DNA of 64,000 nt. It comes from Klebsiella aerogenes (GTDB taxonomy: Bacteria > Pseudomonadota > Gammaproteobacteria > Enterobacterales > Enterobacteriaceae). The stretch's first letter is position 1; the number at the start of each line of letters is the position of its first letter. The position numbers and the translations under genes are program-made. The notes under the pieces were generated by a model that saw only the letters and a program-made list of their open reading frames with translations, was not told the origin of the DNA and made no database searches. Where the stretch lies: positions 2,170,001 through 2,234,000 of the forward strand of contig CP119076.1 of assembly GCA_029027985.1 (NCBI GenBank), read 5' to 3'. Of this stretch, positions 17,414 to 25,492 are shown piece by piece.

Positions 17414-19561
17414 TTAACCCATCGCGCTTTCGCGCAGGCGGGCTTTCAGCCTGTTGTACTCCTCGATGACGTACTGTTCCGCCGCGCGCTGGTCGGCGAT
17501 CCGCTCAACGTTGACCGCACAGTACTTGTATTCCGGCGTTTTGGTTATCGGGCTCAGGTTCTCCGATACCAGCTCGTTACAGGCGCCGATCCACCACTGG
17601 TAGGTCATGTACACCGCGCCTTTATTCGGCCGGTCGCTGACCTGCGCGCGGGTGATGATGCGGCCCTGACGCGAATTCACCCACACCAGCGCTTCATCCT
17701 CAATGCCTAACCGTTCGGCATCGGCGGTGTTGATTTGCGCGTAGCCGGGTTCATCGGCCAGCGCCGCCAGCGCTGCGCAGTTGCCGGTCATCGAACGGCA
17801 CGAGTAATGGCCGACTTCGCGCACCGTCGACAGCACCATCGGGTACTCATCGGTGAGCTTATCGATAGGTGCCACCCAGTCGCAGGTGAAGAACTGGGCT
17901 TTGCCGTTTGGGGTATCGAACTTCTCTTTAAACAGATACGACGTCCCCTGGTCGGCGTCGGACTCATCGCGGCATGGCCACATGATATAGCCGAGCTCGC
18001 CCATTTTCTCGTAGGTCGCGCCGGTGAAGTCCGGGCACAGATGCCGCAGCTCATCCCAGATTTCCTGAGTGTTGTGGTAGTGCATCGGATAGCCCATCCG
18101 GGTGGCGATTTCGCTGATAATCTGCCAGTCGGTTTTCAGGTCCCACTTCGGTTCCACCGCTTTAAAGAAGCGCTGGAAGCCGCGATCCGCCGCGGTGTAA
18201 ACGCCTTCGTGCTCGCCCCACGAGGTGGACGGCAGAATAACGTCGGCCGCCGCCGCGGTTTTGGTCATGAAAATATCCTGGACGATAACCAGCTCCAGCT
18301 GTTCAAACGCCCTGCGAACCGCGGAAAGTTCGGCGTCGGTCTGCAGCGGATCCTCGCCCATAATGTACGCCGCGCGCACTTCGCCGTGTTCGGCGCGATG
18401 CGGCAGCTCGCTGATGCGATAGCCGGTATGTTCCGGCAGGCTGTCGACGCCCCAGGCTCTGGCGAACTTCTCGCGGTTCTCCGGGAACTTGACGTACTGA
18501 TAGCCCGGATAGGTATCCGGCAGGGCGCCCATATCGCAGGCGCCCTGCACGTTGTTCTGTCCGCGCACCGGGTTCACGCCGACGCCCGGCTTGCCGAGGT
18601 TGCCGGTGAGGATCGCCAGGCTGGTCAGCGAACGCACGGTTTCCACGCCCTGATAGAACTGGGTGACGCCCATGCCCCACAGAATGGCGGCGGATTTGGC
18701 CTTCGCGTACATCCGGGCGCAGGCGCGGATCTCCTGAGCGCTGACGCCGGTAATGGCTTCCACCGATTCCGGCGTGTAGCCTTCGACGATTTTGCGATAC
18801 TCCTCAAAGCCTTCAGCACGACCGGAGACGAAGGCTTTATCGTACAGATCCTCTTCAATAATGACGTGGCCCAGGGCGTTGAGCAGCGCGATATTCGAGC
18901 CGTTCTTCAGCGCAAGGTGCATGTCAGCGATGCGCGCGGTTTCAATCTTGCGCGGGTCGCAGACGATGATTTTCGCCCCGTTGCGTTTAGCGTTAATGAC
19001 GTGATTCGCCACGATAGGGTGGGAATCCGCCGGGTTGTAGCCGAAGATGAACACCAGATCGGTGTGATCAATCTCCGTGATGGCATTACTCATGGCGCCG
19101 TTACCGACCGACTGGTGCAGACCTGCAACCGAAGGGCCGTGTCAGACGCGCGCGCAGCAGTCGACGTTATTGGTGCCAATAACGGCGCGGGCGAATTTCT
19201 GCATCACGTAGTTGGTTTCATTGCCGGTTCCGCGTGAGGAGCCGGTGGTCTGGATAGCGTCCGGGCCATACTTCGCTTTAATGGCGCTGAGGCGGGTGGC
19301 GACGTAATCGAGCGCCTCGTCCCAGGAGACGGCTTCCAGTTTGCCGCCGCGCTGGCGGCGGATCATAGGGGTTTTGAGACGCGGCGTGAGGATTTGGGTA
19401 TCGTTAATGAAGTCCCAGCCATAATAGCCTTTCAGACACAGGGTTCCCTGGTTGTTTTTCCCCATTGCCGCCTCGGCGCGGATAATTTTGCCGTTGTCGG
19501 TAACCAGCCGTATTTTGCAACCCGCGGCGCAGTATGGACACACGGTAGTAACGTTTTTCAT
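17414..19561 (-). CDS. fdhF: Formate dehydrogenase H, selenocysteine-containing
   Basis: 715 residues when the in-frame TGA at 19142-19144 is read as selenocysteine 140, the same length and Sec position as E. coli FdhF. The start is the ATG at 19561 (MKNVTTVCPYCAAGCK), matching the family; upstream in-frame ATGs at 19570 and 19582 are possible. The N-terminal 4Fe-4S motif CPYCAAGC is followed by the Sec site (CCARV-Sec-HGPSV) and the bis-MGD domains through to the C-terminal cap. It oxidises formate to CO2. In E. coli it serves formate hydrogenlyase and is also required for formate-dependent urate degradation. Here it lies behind uacT on the same strand rather than near hydrogenase genes. Confidence 0.96.
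19104..19144 (-). promoter_or_regulatory. Selenocysteine UGA and SECIS element of fdhF
   Basis: The TGA (19144 to 19142) is followed directly by the bacterial SECIS hairpin, whose apical part GGTTGCAGGTCTGCACC is the same as that of E. coli fdhF as I recall it. The reading frame resumes in register for 575 further codons. This identifies the TGA as a recoding site rather than a disruption. Confidence 0.95.
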
Positions 19562-19603
19562 GGTGAGCATATTCTCCTTCAAAGCGGGCGAGTGAGTCGA
19601 TGG

Positions 19604-19720
19604 TTAAAAATAGAAATAAAAGCTGAAGCGACTATTGATGGCTAATGCGAACGCCGTTTGTACCAGCGGCATGCTCATTAATATGAGGATGCAAGCGGCG
19701 AGGAATAAACGTACCAGCAT
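19604..19720 (-). CDS. 38-residue hydrophobic protein between uacT and fdhF
   Basis: Unrecognised. It starts MLVRLFLAACILILMSM, with one membrane helix or signal-like segment (about residues 2-26, ending TAFA), and ends with an aromatic tail FSFYFYF. AGAGAGG lies about five bases before the ATG, a good ribosome site. It sits 53 bp after uacT and 42 bp before fdhF on the same strand, so all three are probably one mRNA. It could be a small membrane anchor or assembly partner for FdhF or UacT, or simply a translational spacer; nothing in sequence decides. Homologue conservation was not tested. Confidence 0.45.
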   Translation of the reverse strand: MLVRLFLAACILILMSMPLVQTAFALAINSRFSFYFYF

Positions 19721-19773
19721 GGCGGCCTCTCTGTCGGTCAGACGCCGGAAACCGGCGTCTGAAGTAGGGGGAG

Positions 19774-21222
19774 TTACTCTTCCTGGTTCTGCTGTTTTTT
19801 TACTTTGCGCATCAGCAACAGCATGCGCATGGTGCGAGGCTGACGCTGAGGAATATGCGTGTCCGGAACCAGGCCAGTGTGCTTGTTGTAGCCGTTAAAA
19901 AACAGGTTCAGCGCTACCGCACTAAATGTGGCCAGCATGATCCCACTGTGCAGCAGCGGCTGTAATACGCCGGGGAATTTCGAGAAAAAATCGGTGGATA
20001 ATGTCGGAGTGAGACCAACACCAAGGCTTATTGCCACGATGTAGAGGTTGTATCGGTTCGTGGAGTAGTTAATGCGCGCCAGAATACGGATACCCGTTGC
20101 CAGCACCATGCCAAACATAACCAGCCCTGCGCCGCCCAGTACAAACTGTGGTATTGAGGCCACCAGTACCGCCATTTTCGGCACCATGCCAAATATGATC
20201 AGGATCCCGCCGGAAGCTACACATACCCAGCGGCTATGGACGCCGGTAACCCCAACTAGCCCGATATTTTGTGAGAATGAGGTGTGAGGAAAGCTATTAA
20301 ACACCCCGCCGAACAGTGTACCAAAGCCATCCACGCGCAGGCCACGGACAATATCCTGCGGTGTCAGCTTCCGACCGACGATCTCACCAAGCGCCAGAAA
20401 CATCCCCATCGATTCAATAAACACAATGATGACGACGGCGGTCATGGTGAGGATCGAAATAGGATCGAATATCGGCGTACCCAGCGCTAACGGCGTCACG
20501 ATAGCAAACCACTTGGCATCATACAGCCCGGTAAGGTTAACCTCATTCATCATCATCGACAGGGCAAAACCGAAAATAATACCCAGCAATACCGCGACGT
20601 TTGACATAAAGCCTTTGGCAAAACGGGTCACTAACAGAATAAACAGCAAGACGGCAAAAGAAATACCCAGATAAACCGGACTGCCATAGTCCGGATTACC
20701 TTTGCCACCCGCCGCCCAGTCAATGCCTACCTGAATGATGCTAAGACCAATTGAGGTAATAACCACACCGGTAACCAACGGCGGAAAGAGCGGCATTAAT
20801 TTACCGATTAAAGGGGCAATGAGTGTGGTAATAATCCCTGCGCCGATCGTCGCACCGAAAATACCCATCAAACCGATATCCGGATTGATGCCAATTGCCA
20901 GCATCGGGGTGACGGCAGCAAAGGTTACGGACATAATCACCGGGAGTCGAATACCCATAACCCGGCCAATACCAATACATTGTAATAGTGTTACCACACC
21001 GCAGCAGAAGAGATCGGAGCTTATTAACAGGGCAACGGTATCTTTACTTAACCCTAGTCGATTGCCAATCATTAAAGGAACGGCAACTGCTCCCGCGTAC
21101 ATCACCAGAACATGCTGTAATCCCAGGATTACCAGCTTACCGGGAGGAAGGACACGATCCACCTCATCTACCGCATGTGGGCTACCAGTGACCGATGGTG
21201 GCTGAGAATCAATGGCGCTCAT
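19774..21222 (-). CDS. uacT: Urate permease UacT (YgfU), NCS2 family
   Basis: 482 residues, the length of E. coli UacT, and near-identical in large blocks: N-terminal MSAIDSQ, PGKLVILGLQHVLVMYAGAV, SSDLFCCGVVTLLQC, FIESMGMFLALGEIVGRKL, and the NCS2 signature NSFPHTSFSQNIGLVGVTGVHSRWV. It is a proton symporter of the inner membrane with high specificity for urate. AAGGAGA precedes the ATG. A sigma-54 promoter lies about 85 bp upstream, and the small ORF and fdhF follow on the same strand. It is transcribed away from ygfT. Confidence 0.95.
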   Translation of the reverse strand: MSAIDSQPPSVTGSPHAVDEVDRVLPPGKLVILGLQHVLVMYAGAVAVPLMIGNRLGLSKDTVALLISSDLFCCGVVTLLQCIGIGRVMGIRLPVIMSVTFAAVTPMLAIGINPDIGLMGIFGATIGAGIITTLIAPLIGKLMPLFPPLVTGVVITSIGLSIIQVGIDWAAGGKGNPDYGSPVYLGISFAVLLFILLVTRFAKGFMSNVAVLLGIIFGFALSMMMNEVNLTGLYDAKWFAIVTPLALGTPIFDPISILTMTAVVIIVFIESMGMFLALGEIVGRKLTPQDIVRGLRVDGFGTLFGGVFNSFPHTSFSQNIGLVGVTGVHSRWVCVASGGILIIFGMVPKMAVLVASIPQFVLGGAGLVMFGMVLATGIRILARINYSTNRYNLYIVAISLGVGLTPTLSTDFFSKFPGVLQPLLHSGIMLATFSAVALNLFFNGYNKHTGLVPDTHIPQRQPRTMRMLLLMRKVKKQQNQEE

Positions 21223-21633
21223 AATCTATTTCTCCTTAATGTCTCACCGCAGACCACTGTGGGTTGGGTGGAATAGATGAACAGCGATAATAAAACGCTG
21301 AACTAGATATGCTTAGGGAGTGCCAATTTTTAATCGGACAGCAATTTGATAGCGAAAATGCGTTTTTAATCACAGAAAGAGGAGGGGGATAGCGCCGAAA
21401 GCGGACATTAATATGTCGTGTTATCGCGTGATTTATCATAATGAGAGCGCAGCAATCATTATGAATCGCAATATGATTCACATCATGTCATCTGCTCATT
21501 TCCCTCTTCCCTTGAACGAACATTTTTTTGATGTTGTTCGCAAAAACGAACCGCATCGATGGTGAAATGAAAAATGCGCCTGAATATTGCATCGCGACCT
21601 TTGATGAATATCTGAATAATAAAAGGGAAGCTA
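21223..21633. promoter_or_regulatory. Divergent control region uacT / ygfT
   Basis: 411 bp between two divergent urate genes. Besides the uacT sigma-54 promoter it holds, near 21516-21551, a cluster of GTTCG/CGAAC half-sites: CGAACAT, a 7-bp T-rich spacer, ATGTTGTTCG, five bases, then CGAAC. This looks like an operator for a dimeric regulator and lies about 85-120 bp before the ygfT start. I find no convincing -24/-12 promoter for ygfT itself and no coding region. Confidence 0.5.
21309..21325 (-). promoter_or_regulatory. Sigma-54 promoter for uacT-(small ORF)-fdhF
   Basis: On the minus strand TGGCAC (21325-21320), five bases, then AAGCAT. The -24 element is perfect and the GC at -13/-12 is kept. 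It lies about 85 bp before the uacT start. Confidence 0.65.
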
Positions 21634-23571
21634 ATGAACCGATTTATTGTTGCTGACGCCTCCTGCTGTATTGGCTGTCATGTCTGCGAGGTTGCCTGCG
21701 TAACTGCCCATCATCAGGATAACTGGCCGTTGCAGCGACGCGATTTCATGCCGCGCATTCATGTTGTTTTTCACCGCAAAAAGAGCAGTACTGCAACCTG
21801 CCACCACTGTAACGATGCGCCCTGTGTAGCTTCCTGCCCAACCGGTGCTCTCTATTGCACGCATGACAGCATTCAGCTGCAGCAGGAAAAATGTATTGGC
21901 TGTAAGAACTGCGCCATCAGTTGCCCATTCGGGGCTATCGAAATGGTCGCGGCTGATGACGATGCGCCGCCGCTGGCGCAGAAATGCGACTTGTGTAGCG
22001 AACACCCCAGCGGGCAGCCAGCCTGCGTGGCCACCTGTCCAACGCAGGCGCTGCGCCTGATGGATGAGCAGCAACTCGAAAAACTACGCCGCGAGCGGCA
22101 GGTGCGCACCGTGCTCGGACAGCCGGTGCAGTTGCGTCAGCCAGGCCGTCGCGAAATGTTCCTCGCAAAACCGCCCCGCATTGGGGCAAAAAAGGTTGAC
22201 CCCGCGCTGCGCAAAACGCATTTCGAGGAAATTTACTACGGTTTAGCCAGCACAGACGCGGAATATGAAAGCGAACGTTGCCTGTACTGCGCGCAAAAGG
22301 CCTGGTGCAACTGGACCTGTCCGTTACACAACCACATTCCCGATTTCATCCGTCTGGCGCGCGAAGGCAAAATTATTGAGGCTGCGGAGCTCTGTCATCA
22401 GAGCAGCTCGCTGCCGGAAATTTGCGGCCGGGTTTGCCCGCAGGACCGACTATGTGAAGGCGCTTGTACCTTGAAAAACGAAGGCGGTTCGGTGGCGATT
22501 GGCAATCTCGAACGCTACATCACTGACACCGCGCTGGCGATGGGCTGGCGGCCAACGATTGGCGAGGTTGCGCCGCGTCGGGAGCGGGTGGCGATTATCG
22601 GCGCCGGCCCGGCGGGGTTAGGCTGCGCGGATATCCTGGCGCGCGCCGGGGTGCAAGTCGATGTTTTTGATAAACATCCTGAGATTGGCGGGCTGCTGAC
22701 CTTTGGTATTCCGTCCTTCAAGCTGGAGAAGACCGTGATGGCGATGAGGCGCGAGATCTTTAGCGACATGGGTATCCGTTTCCATCTCAATCAGGAAGTT
22801 GGCCGCGATGTGGCCTTTAGCGATCTGCTTGCCAACTATGACGCGGTATTTCTGGGCGTCGGCACTTACGGGTTGATGGGGGCTGGGCTTGACGGCGAAG
22901 AGGCACCGGGCGTGATCCAGGCGCTGCCGTTCCTTACCGCCAGTACCCGCGAGGTGATGGGGCTTGTCGAAAGCGCCGAATACCCATTAACCGATATTAA
23001 GGGTAAACGGGTGGTCGTGCTGGGTGGCGGCGATACGGCAATGGATTGCCTGCGTACCGCGGCGCGCCGTGGGGCGGCAAGCGTCACCTGCGCCTATCGT
23101 CGGGATGAGTTGAGTATGCCGGGTTCGAAAAAAGAGGTGGTCAACGCCCGGGAAGAAGGCGTGGCGTTCCAGTTTAACGTCCAGCCGCAATATATTCTGC
23201 GTAACCGTAAAGGCCTGCTAAGCGCGGTCGGGATGATTCGTACCGAGATGGGTGAACCGGGACCCGATGGTCGCCGCCGCCCGCGTCCTATTGCGGGTTC
23301 TGAATTTGAACTCCCGGCCGATGTCCTGGTGCTGGCGTTTGGTTTTCAGGCGCATGATATGCCATGGCTGCGCGGCCACGGCATTAAACTCGACCGCTGG
23401 GGGCAGATTGTGACCGGCGGAAAAGGACGCGGCGCCACGCAAACCAGTCATGACAAAATCTATGCCGGCGGCGATGCGGTACATGGCGCCGATCTGGTGG
23501 TGACGGCGATGGTCGCCGGACGCCAGGCCGCGAGCGAAATGCTGGCGCGATTTGACCATAAGGAGCGGTGA
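21634..23571 (+). CDS. uacF: Urate-degradation iron-sulfur oxidoreductase YgfT (UacF)
   Basis: 645 residues in two parts. Residues 1 to about 165 form a HycB-type domain with four ferredoxin-like cysteine groups (CCIGCHVCEVAC, CHHCNDAPCVASCP, CIGCKNCAISCP, CDLC...CVATCP). The rest is GltD-like: a CLYCAQKAWCNWTCP pair of clusters, then FAD (AIIGAGPAGLGCADIL near 325) and NAD(P) (VVVLGGGDTAMDCLRTA near 465) sites. E. coli YgfT and its paralogue AegA are needed for formate-dependent urate breakdown, with the ferredoxin part taking electrons from FdhF. Ribosome site AGGGA. The stop overlaps the next start. Confidence 0.92.
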   Translation: MNRFIVADASCCIGCHVCEVACVTAHHQDNWPLQRRDFMPRIHVVFHRKKSSTATCHHCNDAPCVASCPTGALYCTHDSIQLQQEKCIGCKNCAISCPFGAIEMVAADDDAPPLAQKCDLCSEHPSGQPACVATCPTQALRLMDEQQLEKLRRERQVRTVLGQPVQLRQPGRREMFLAKPPRIGAKKVDPALRKTHFEEIYYGLASTDAEYESERCLYCAQKAWCNWTCPLHNHIPDFIRLAREGKIIEAAELCHQSSSLPEICGRVCPQDRLCEGACTLKNEGGSVAIGNLERYITDTALAMGWRPTIGEVAPRRERVAIIGAGPAGLGCADILARAGVQVDVFDKHPEIGGLLTFGIPSFKLEKTVMAMRREIFSDMGIRFHLNQEVGRDVAFSDLLANYDAVFLGVGTYGLMGAGLDGEEAPGVIQALPFLTASTREVMGLVESAEYPLTDIKGKRVVVLGGGDTAMDCLRTAARRGAASVTCAYRRDELSMPGSKKEVVNAREEGVAFQFNVQPQYILRNRKGLLSAVGMIRTEMGEPGPDGRRRPRPIAGSEFELPADVLVLAFGFQAHDMPWLRGHGIKLDRWGQIVTGGKGRGATQTSHDKIYAGGDAVHGADLVVTAMVAGRQAASEMLARFDHKER

Positions 23572-24047
23572 TGACCAGTTTTATTCTTGCCAGTTCACAG
23601 GCCTGTATTGGCTGCCGTACCTGCGAAGTCGCCTGTGCGCTGGAGCATGTGGCGGAAGGGGCGGAATTTCATCCGCGTTTGCAAGTGATGCGGTTGGATA
23701 CGCTTAGCGTGCCGGTAATGTGTCATCAGTGCGAGAATGCGCCTTGTGTTGGCGCCTGCCCGACCGGCGCGCTGACGATGGGGGGCGAGCGGGTGGAGGC
23801 GGACGCGGCGCGGTGTATCGGCTGTCAGAGCTGCACGGTAGCTTGTCCATTTGGCGCGATTACCATTGAGACATCGGCGATGTATCCGCCGGTTATTGTG
23901 AAGTGCGATCTCTGCCAGGCGCGCGACGGTGGGCCGGCTTGCGTGTCGGTGTGTCCAACGTCGGCGCTCTCGCTGATGTCCGGCGAAGCCTTATCAGCGC
24001 TGCAAAAACAGCGTAAAACCGCCAGCGCCAGCTTGCTGAATTTGTAG
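23571..24047 (+). CDS. ygfS: HycB-like 4Fe-4S ferredoxin (YgfS-type)
   Basis: 158 residues with the same four-group cysteine pattern as the N-terminal domain of YgfT (CIGCRTCEVACALEH, CHQCENAPCVGACP, CIGCQSCTVACP, CDLC...CVSVCP), predicting four 4Fe-4S clusters. The ATG at 23571 overlaps the ygfT stop (TGATG), so the two are translationally coupled; a GTG one codon earlier is an alternative. HycB-family proteins are the usual electron acceptors of FdhF, so this may shuttle electrons from formate to YgfT or YgfK. That link is inferred from family and position. Confidence 0.85.
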   Translation: MTSFILASSQACIGCRTCEVACALEHVAEGAEFHPRLQVMRLDTLSVPVMCHQCENAPCVGACPTGALTMGGERVEADAARCIGCQSCTVACPFGAITIETSAMYPPVIVKCDLCQARDGGPACVSVCPTSALSLMSGEALSALQKQRKTASASLLNL

Positions 24048-24107
24048 GTTAAAGCGATCGGCTAGCCAGGGTGGCGACGCGCTGCGTCTCATCCGGGCTA
24101 CTCAGGC

Positions 24108-24140
24108 AAAAATAAACCCGGTACAGCGACCGGGTTTTGT
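24108..24140. terminator. Bidirectional terminator between ygfS and ssnA
   Basis: Stem AACCCGG/CCGGGTT with an 8-nt loop, flanked by an A-rich run on one side and TTGTTCTT on the other. It sits between convergent genes and can serve both. Confidence 0.75.
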
Positions 24141-24157
24141 TCTTGCGGGGGATGGGA

Positions 24158-25492
24158 TTACGGCAACGCATCCATCCGTTGCCACATTTTCTTCGCGACC
24201 TTCCGCGCTTCGGCAAATATCGTGTCGCAATCAATCGCGAACTGCCGATCCTCATAGACCATCACGCCGTTGACCATGACGCTATGCACGTGGCTGGCGC
24301 CCATGCCGAAGGCGATGTGCCCGGCGAGATTGGCGGCCAGCAGCGGCGTCGGCGGGATGTAATCGCTGATGGTTAAATCAGCCTTATAGCCTGCCTCGAC
24401 GCGGCCAAAGCGGTCGTTAAAGTTACGGCCTAGCAGCGTGTTGCCATTGCTTAACGCTCGCGCGAAGCTGTCCGGCCATAGCGGCCCACCGGCGTCACGG
24501 TGTTTAAAGAAGGCGAACTTCAGCTCTTCAAACATATCGGAGCCGATACCGTCAGTCCCCAGCGCCAGGTTGTGGAAGGCTGTCAGATGCTGGTTATAGC
24601 CAACGTGGTTGTTCATGTTAGAACGGGCGTTATGTACCAGGAAACCATCGTGCGCGTTCAACAGTTCAATATCCATTTCCGACAGATACAGTCCGTGCGC
24701 CACCAGCGTTTTACTATTGATGAGGTCGAATTCCGCAAGACGTACCAACAGATCTTTACCGTAGTGATGGTGGCTGTGGGATACGTCGTAGCGGTCTTCC
24801 GCCATATGGATATGCAGGCCGCGACCGGTGGCTTTTAGCGCCTCACTCAACATGGCCAGCCCTTCATCTGGTACGGTAAACGGCGCATGGGCGCCGATGT
24901 GCGCTTCCACCAGGTACGGCTCGCCGCCGTTTTCACGCGCCCGGTCAATCTCGCGGGCAAAGCGGATATTCTCTTCTACGCTGGCCTGGAGTTCCTGCAG
25001 ACCGCCGTTACGATCGGTGGTTTCAAAGCAGGTCATCCCACGCAGGCCGACCTTCAGGAAGGCGTTACGCAGCTGGCTCAGCGAACCCGCGATATAGTGA
25101 GGCGAGGCGCTGTGATCAATGACGGCCGTGCAGCCGCTACGAATCGCCTCCAGCGAGCAGATGAGCCCGCTGTAGTACATTGACTCCTCATCGAGCGCGC
25201 GGTCGAGCCGCCACCACAGATTTTTTAGCGTTGAGATAAAATCAGGGCTCGGCGCGATATTGGCTTGAATGCCGCGTGACAGGCCGGAATAAAAGTGGTT
25301 ATGCGAACAAACCATCCCCGGCATTACCAGCCGCCCGTGCATCTCTTTAACACGCGCCTGTGGGTAACGTTGACCAAGGTTAGCGCCTGTTTCGATAATT
25401 CTGTCATTTTCGATGACAATATCGATGTTTTCCTCCACTTTCGCCGGGTAAAGCTGGGCAATGGTGGCATTTTTCAGCAGTAAGATACTCAT
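24158..25492 (-). CDS. ssnA: SsnA amidohydrolase (purine-ring hydrolase)
   Basis: 444 residues (E. coli SsnA 442). Metal-dependent amidohydrolase: HxH metal site in CSHNHFYSG near residue 60, later His residues in EAHIGAHAPF and LHIHMAED, and the Asp in LGTDGIGSD near 300. The start at 25492 forms an ATGA overlap with the ygfK stop, so synthesis is coupled to ygfK. An in-frame ATG 20 codons upstream lies inside ygfK and adds a non-family tail. In the urate cluster it is one of the ring-opening hydrolases; its exact step is inferred from published cluster work, not from sequence. Confidence 0.94.
   Translation of the reverse strand: MSILLLKNATIAQLYPAKVEENIDIVIENDRIIETGANLGQRYPQARVKEMHGRLVMPGMVCSHNHFYSGLSRGIQANIAPSPDFISTLKNLWWRLDRALDEESMYYSGLICSLEAIRSGCTAVIDHSASPHYIAGSLSQLRNAFLKVGLRGMTCFETTDRNGGLQELQASVEENIRFAREIDRARENGGEPYLVEAHIGAHAPFTVPDEGLAMLSEALKATGRGLHIHMAEDRYDVSHSHHHYGKDLLVRLAEFDLINSKTLVAHGLYLSEMDIELLNAHDGFLVHNARSNMNNHVGYNQHLTAFHNLALGTDGIGSDMFEELKFAFFKHRDAGGPLWPDSFARALSNGNTLLGRNFNDRFGRVEAGYKADLTISDYIPPTPLLAANLAGHIAFGMGASHVHSVMVNGVMVYEDRQFAIDCDTIFAEARKVAKKMWQRMDALP

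Noticed and set aside
19142..19144. Nonsense mutation splitting fdhF into two ORFs
   Set aside because: The TGA is at codon 140, the known selenocysteine position, and is followed by an intact SECIS element; the frame continues in register.
17735..19237. 500-residue plus-strand ORF antisense to fdhF
   Set aside because: It is the complement of highly biased fdhF codons; composition (His/Arg/Gly rich) and lack of a ribosome site mark it as a shadow.
21560..21610. Sigma-54 promoter for ygfT
   Set aside because: GG and GC dinucleotides occur (TGGTGAAATG...ATGCG) but at wrong spacing; the TTGCA nearby has no GG eleven bases upstream.
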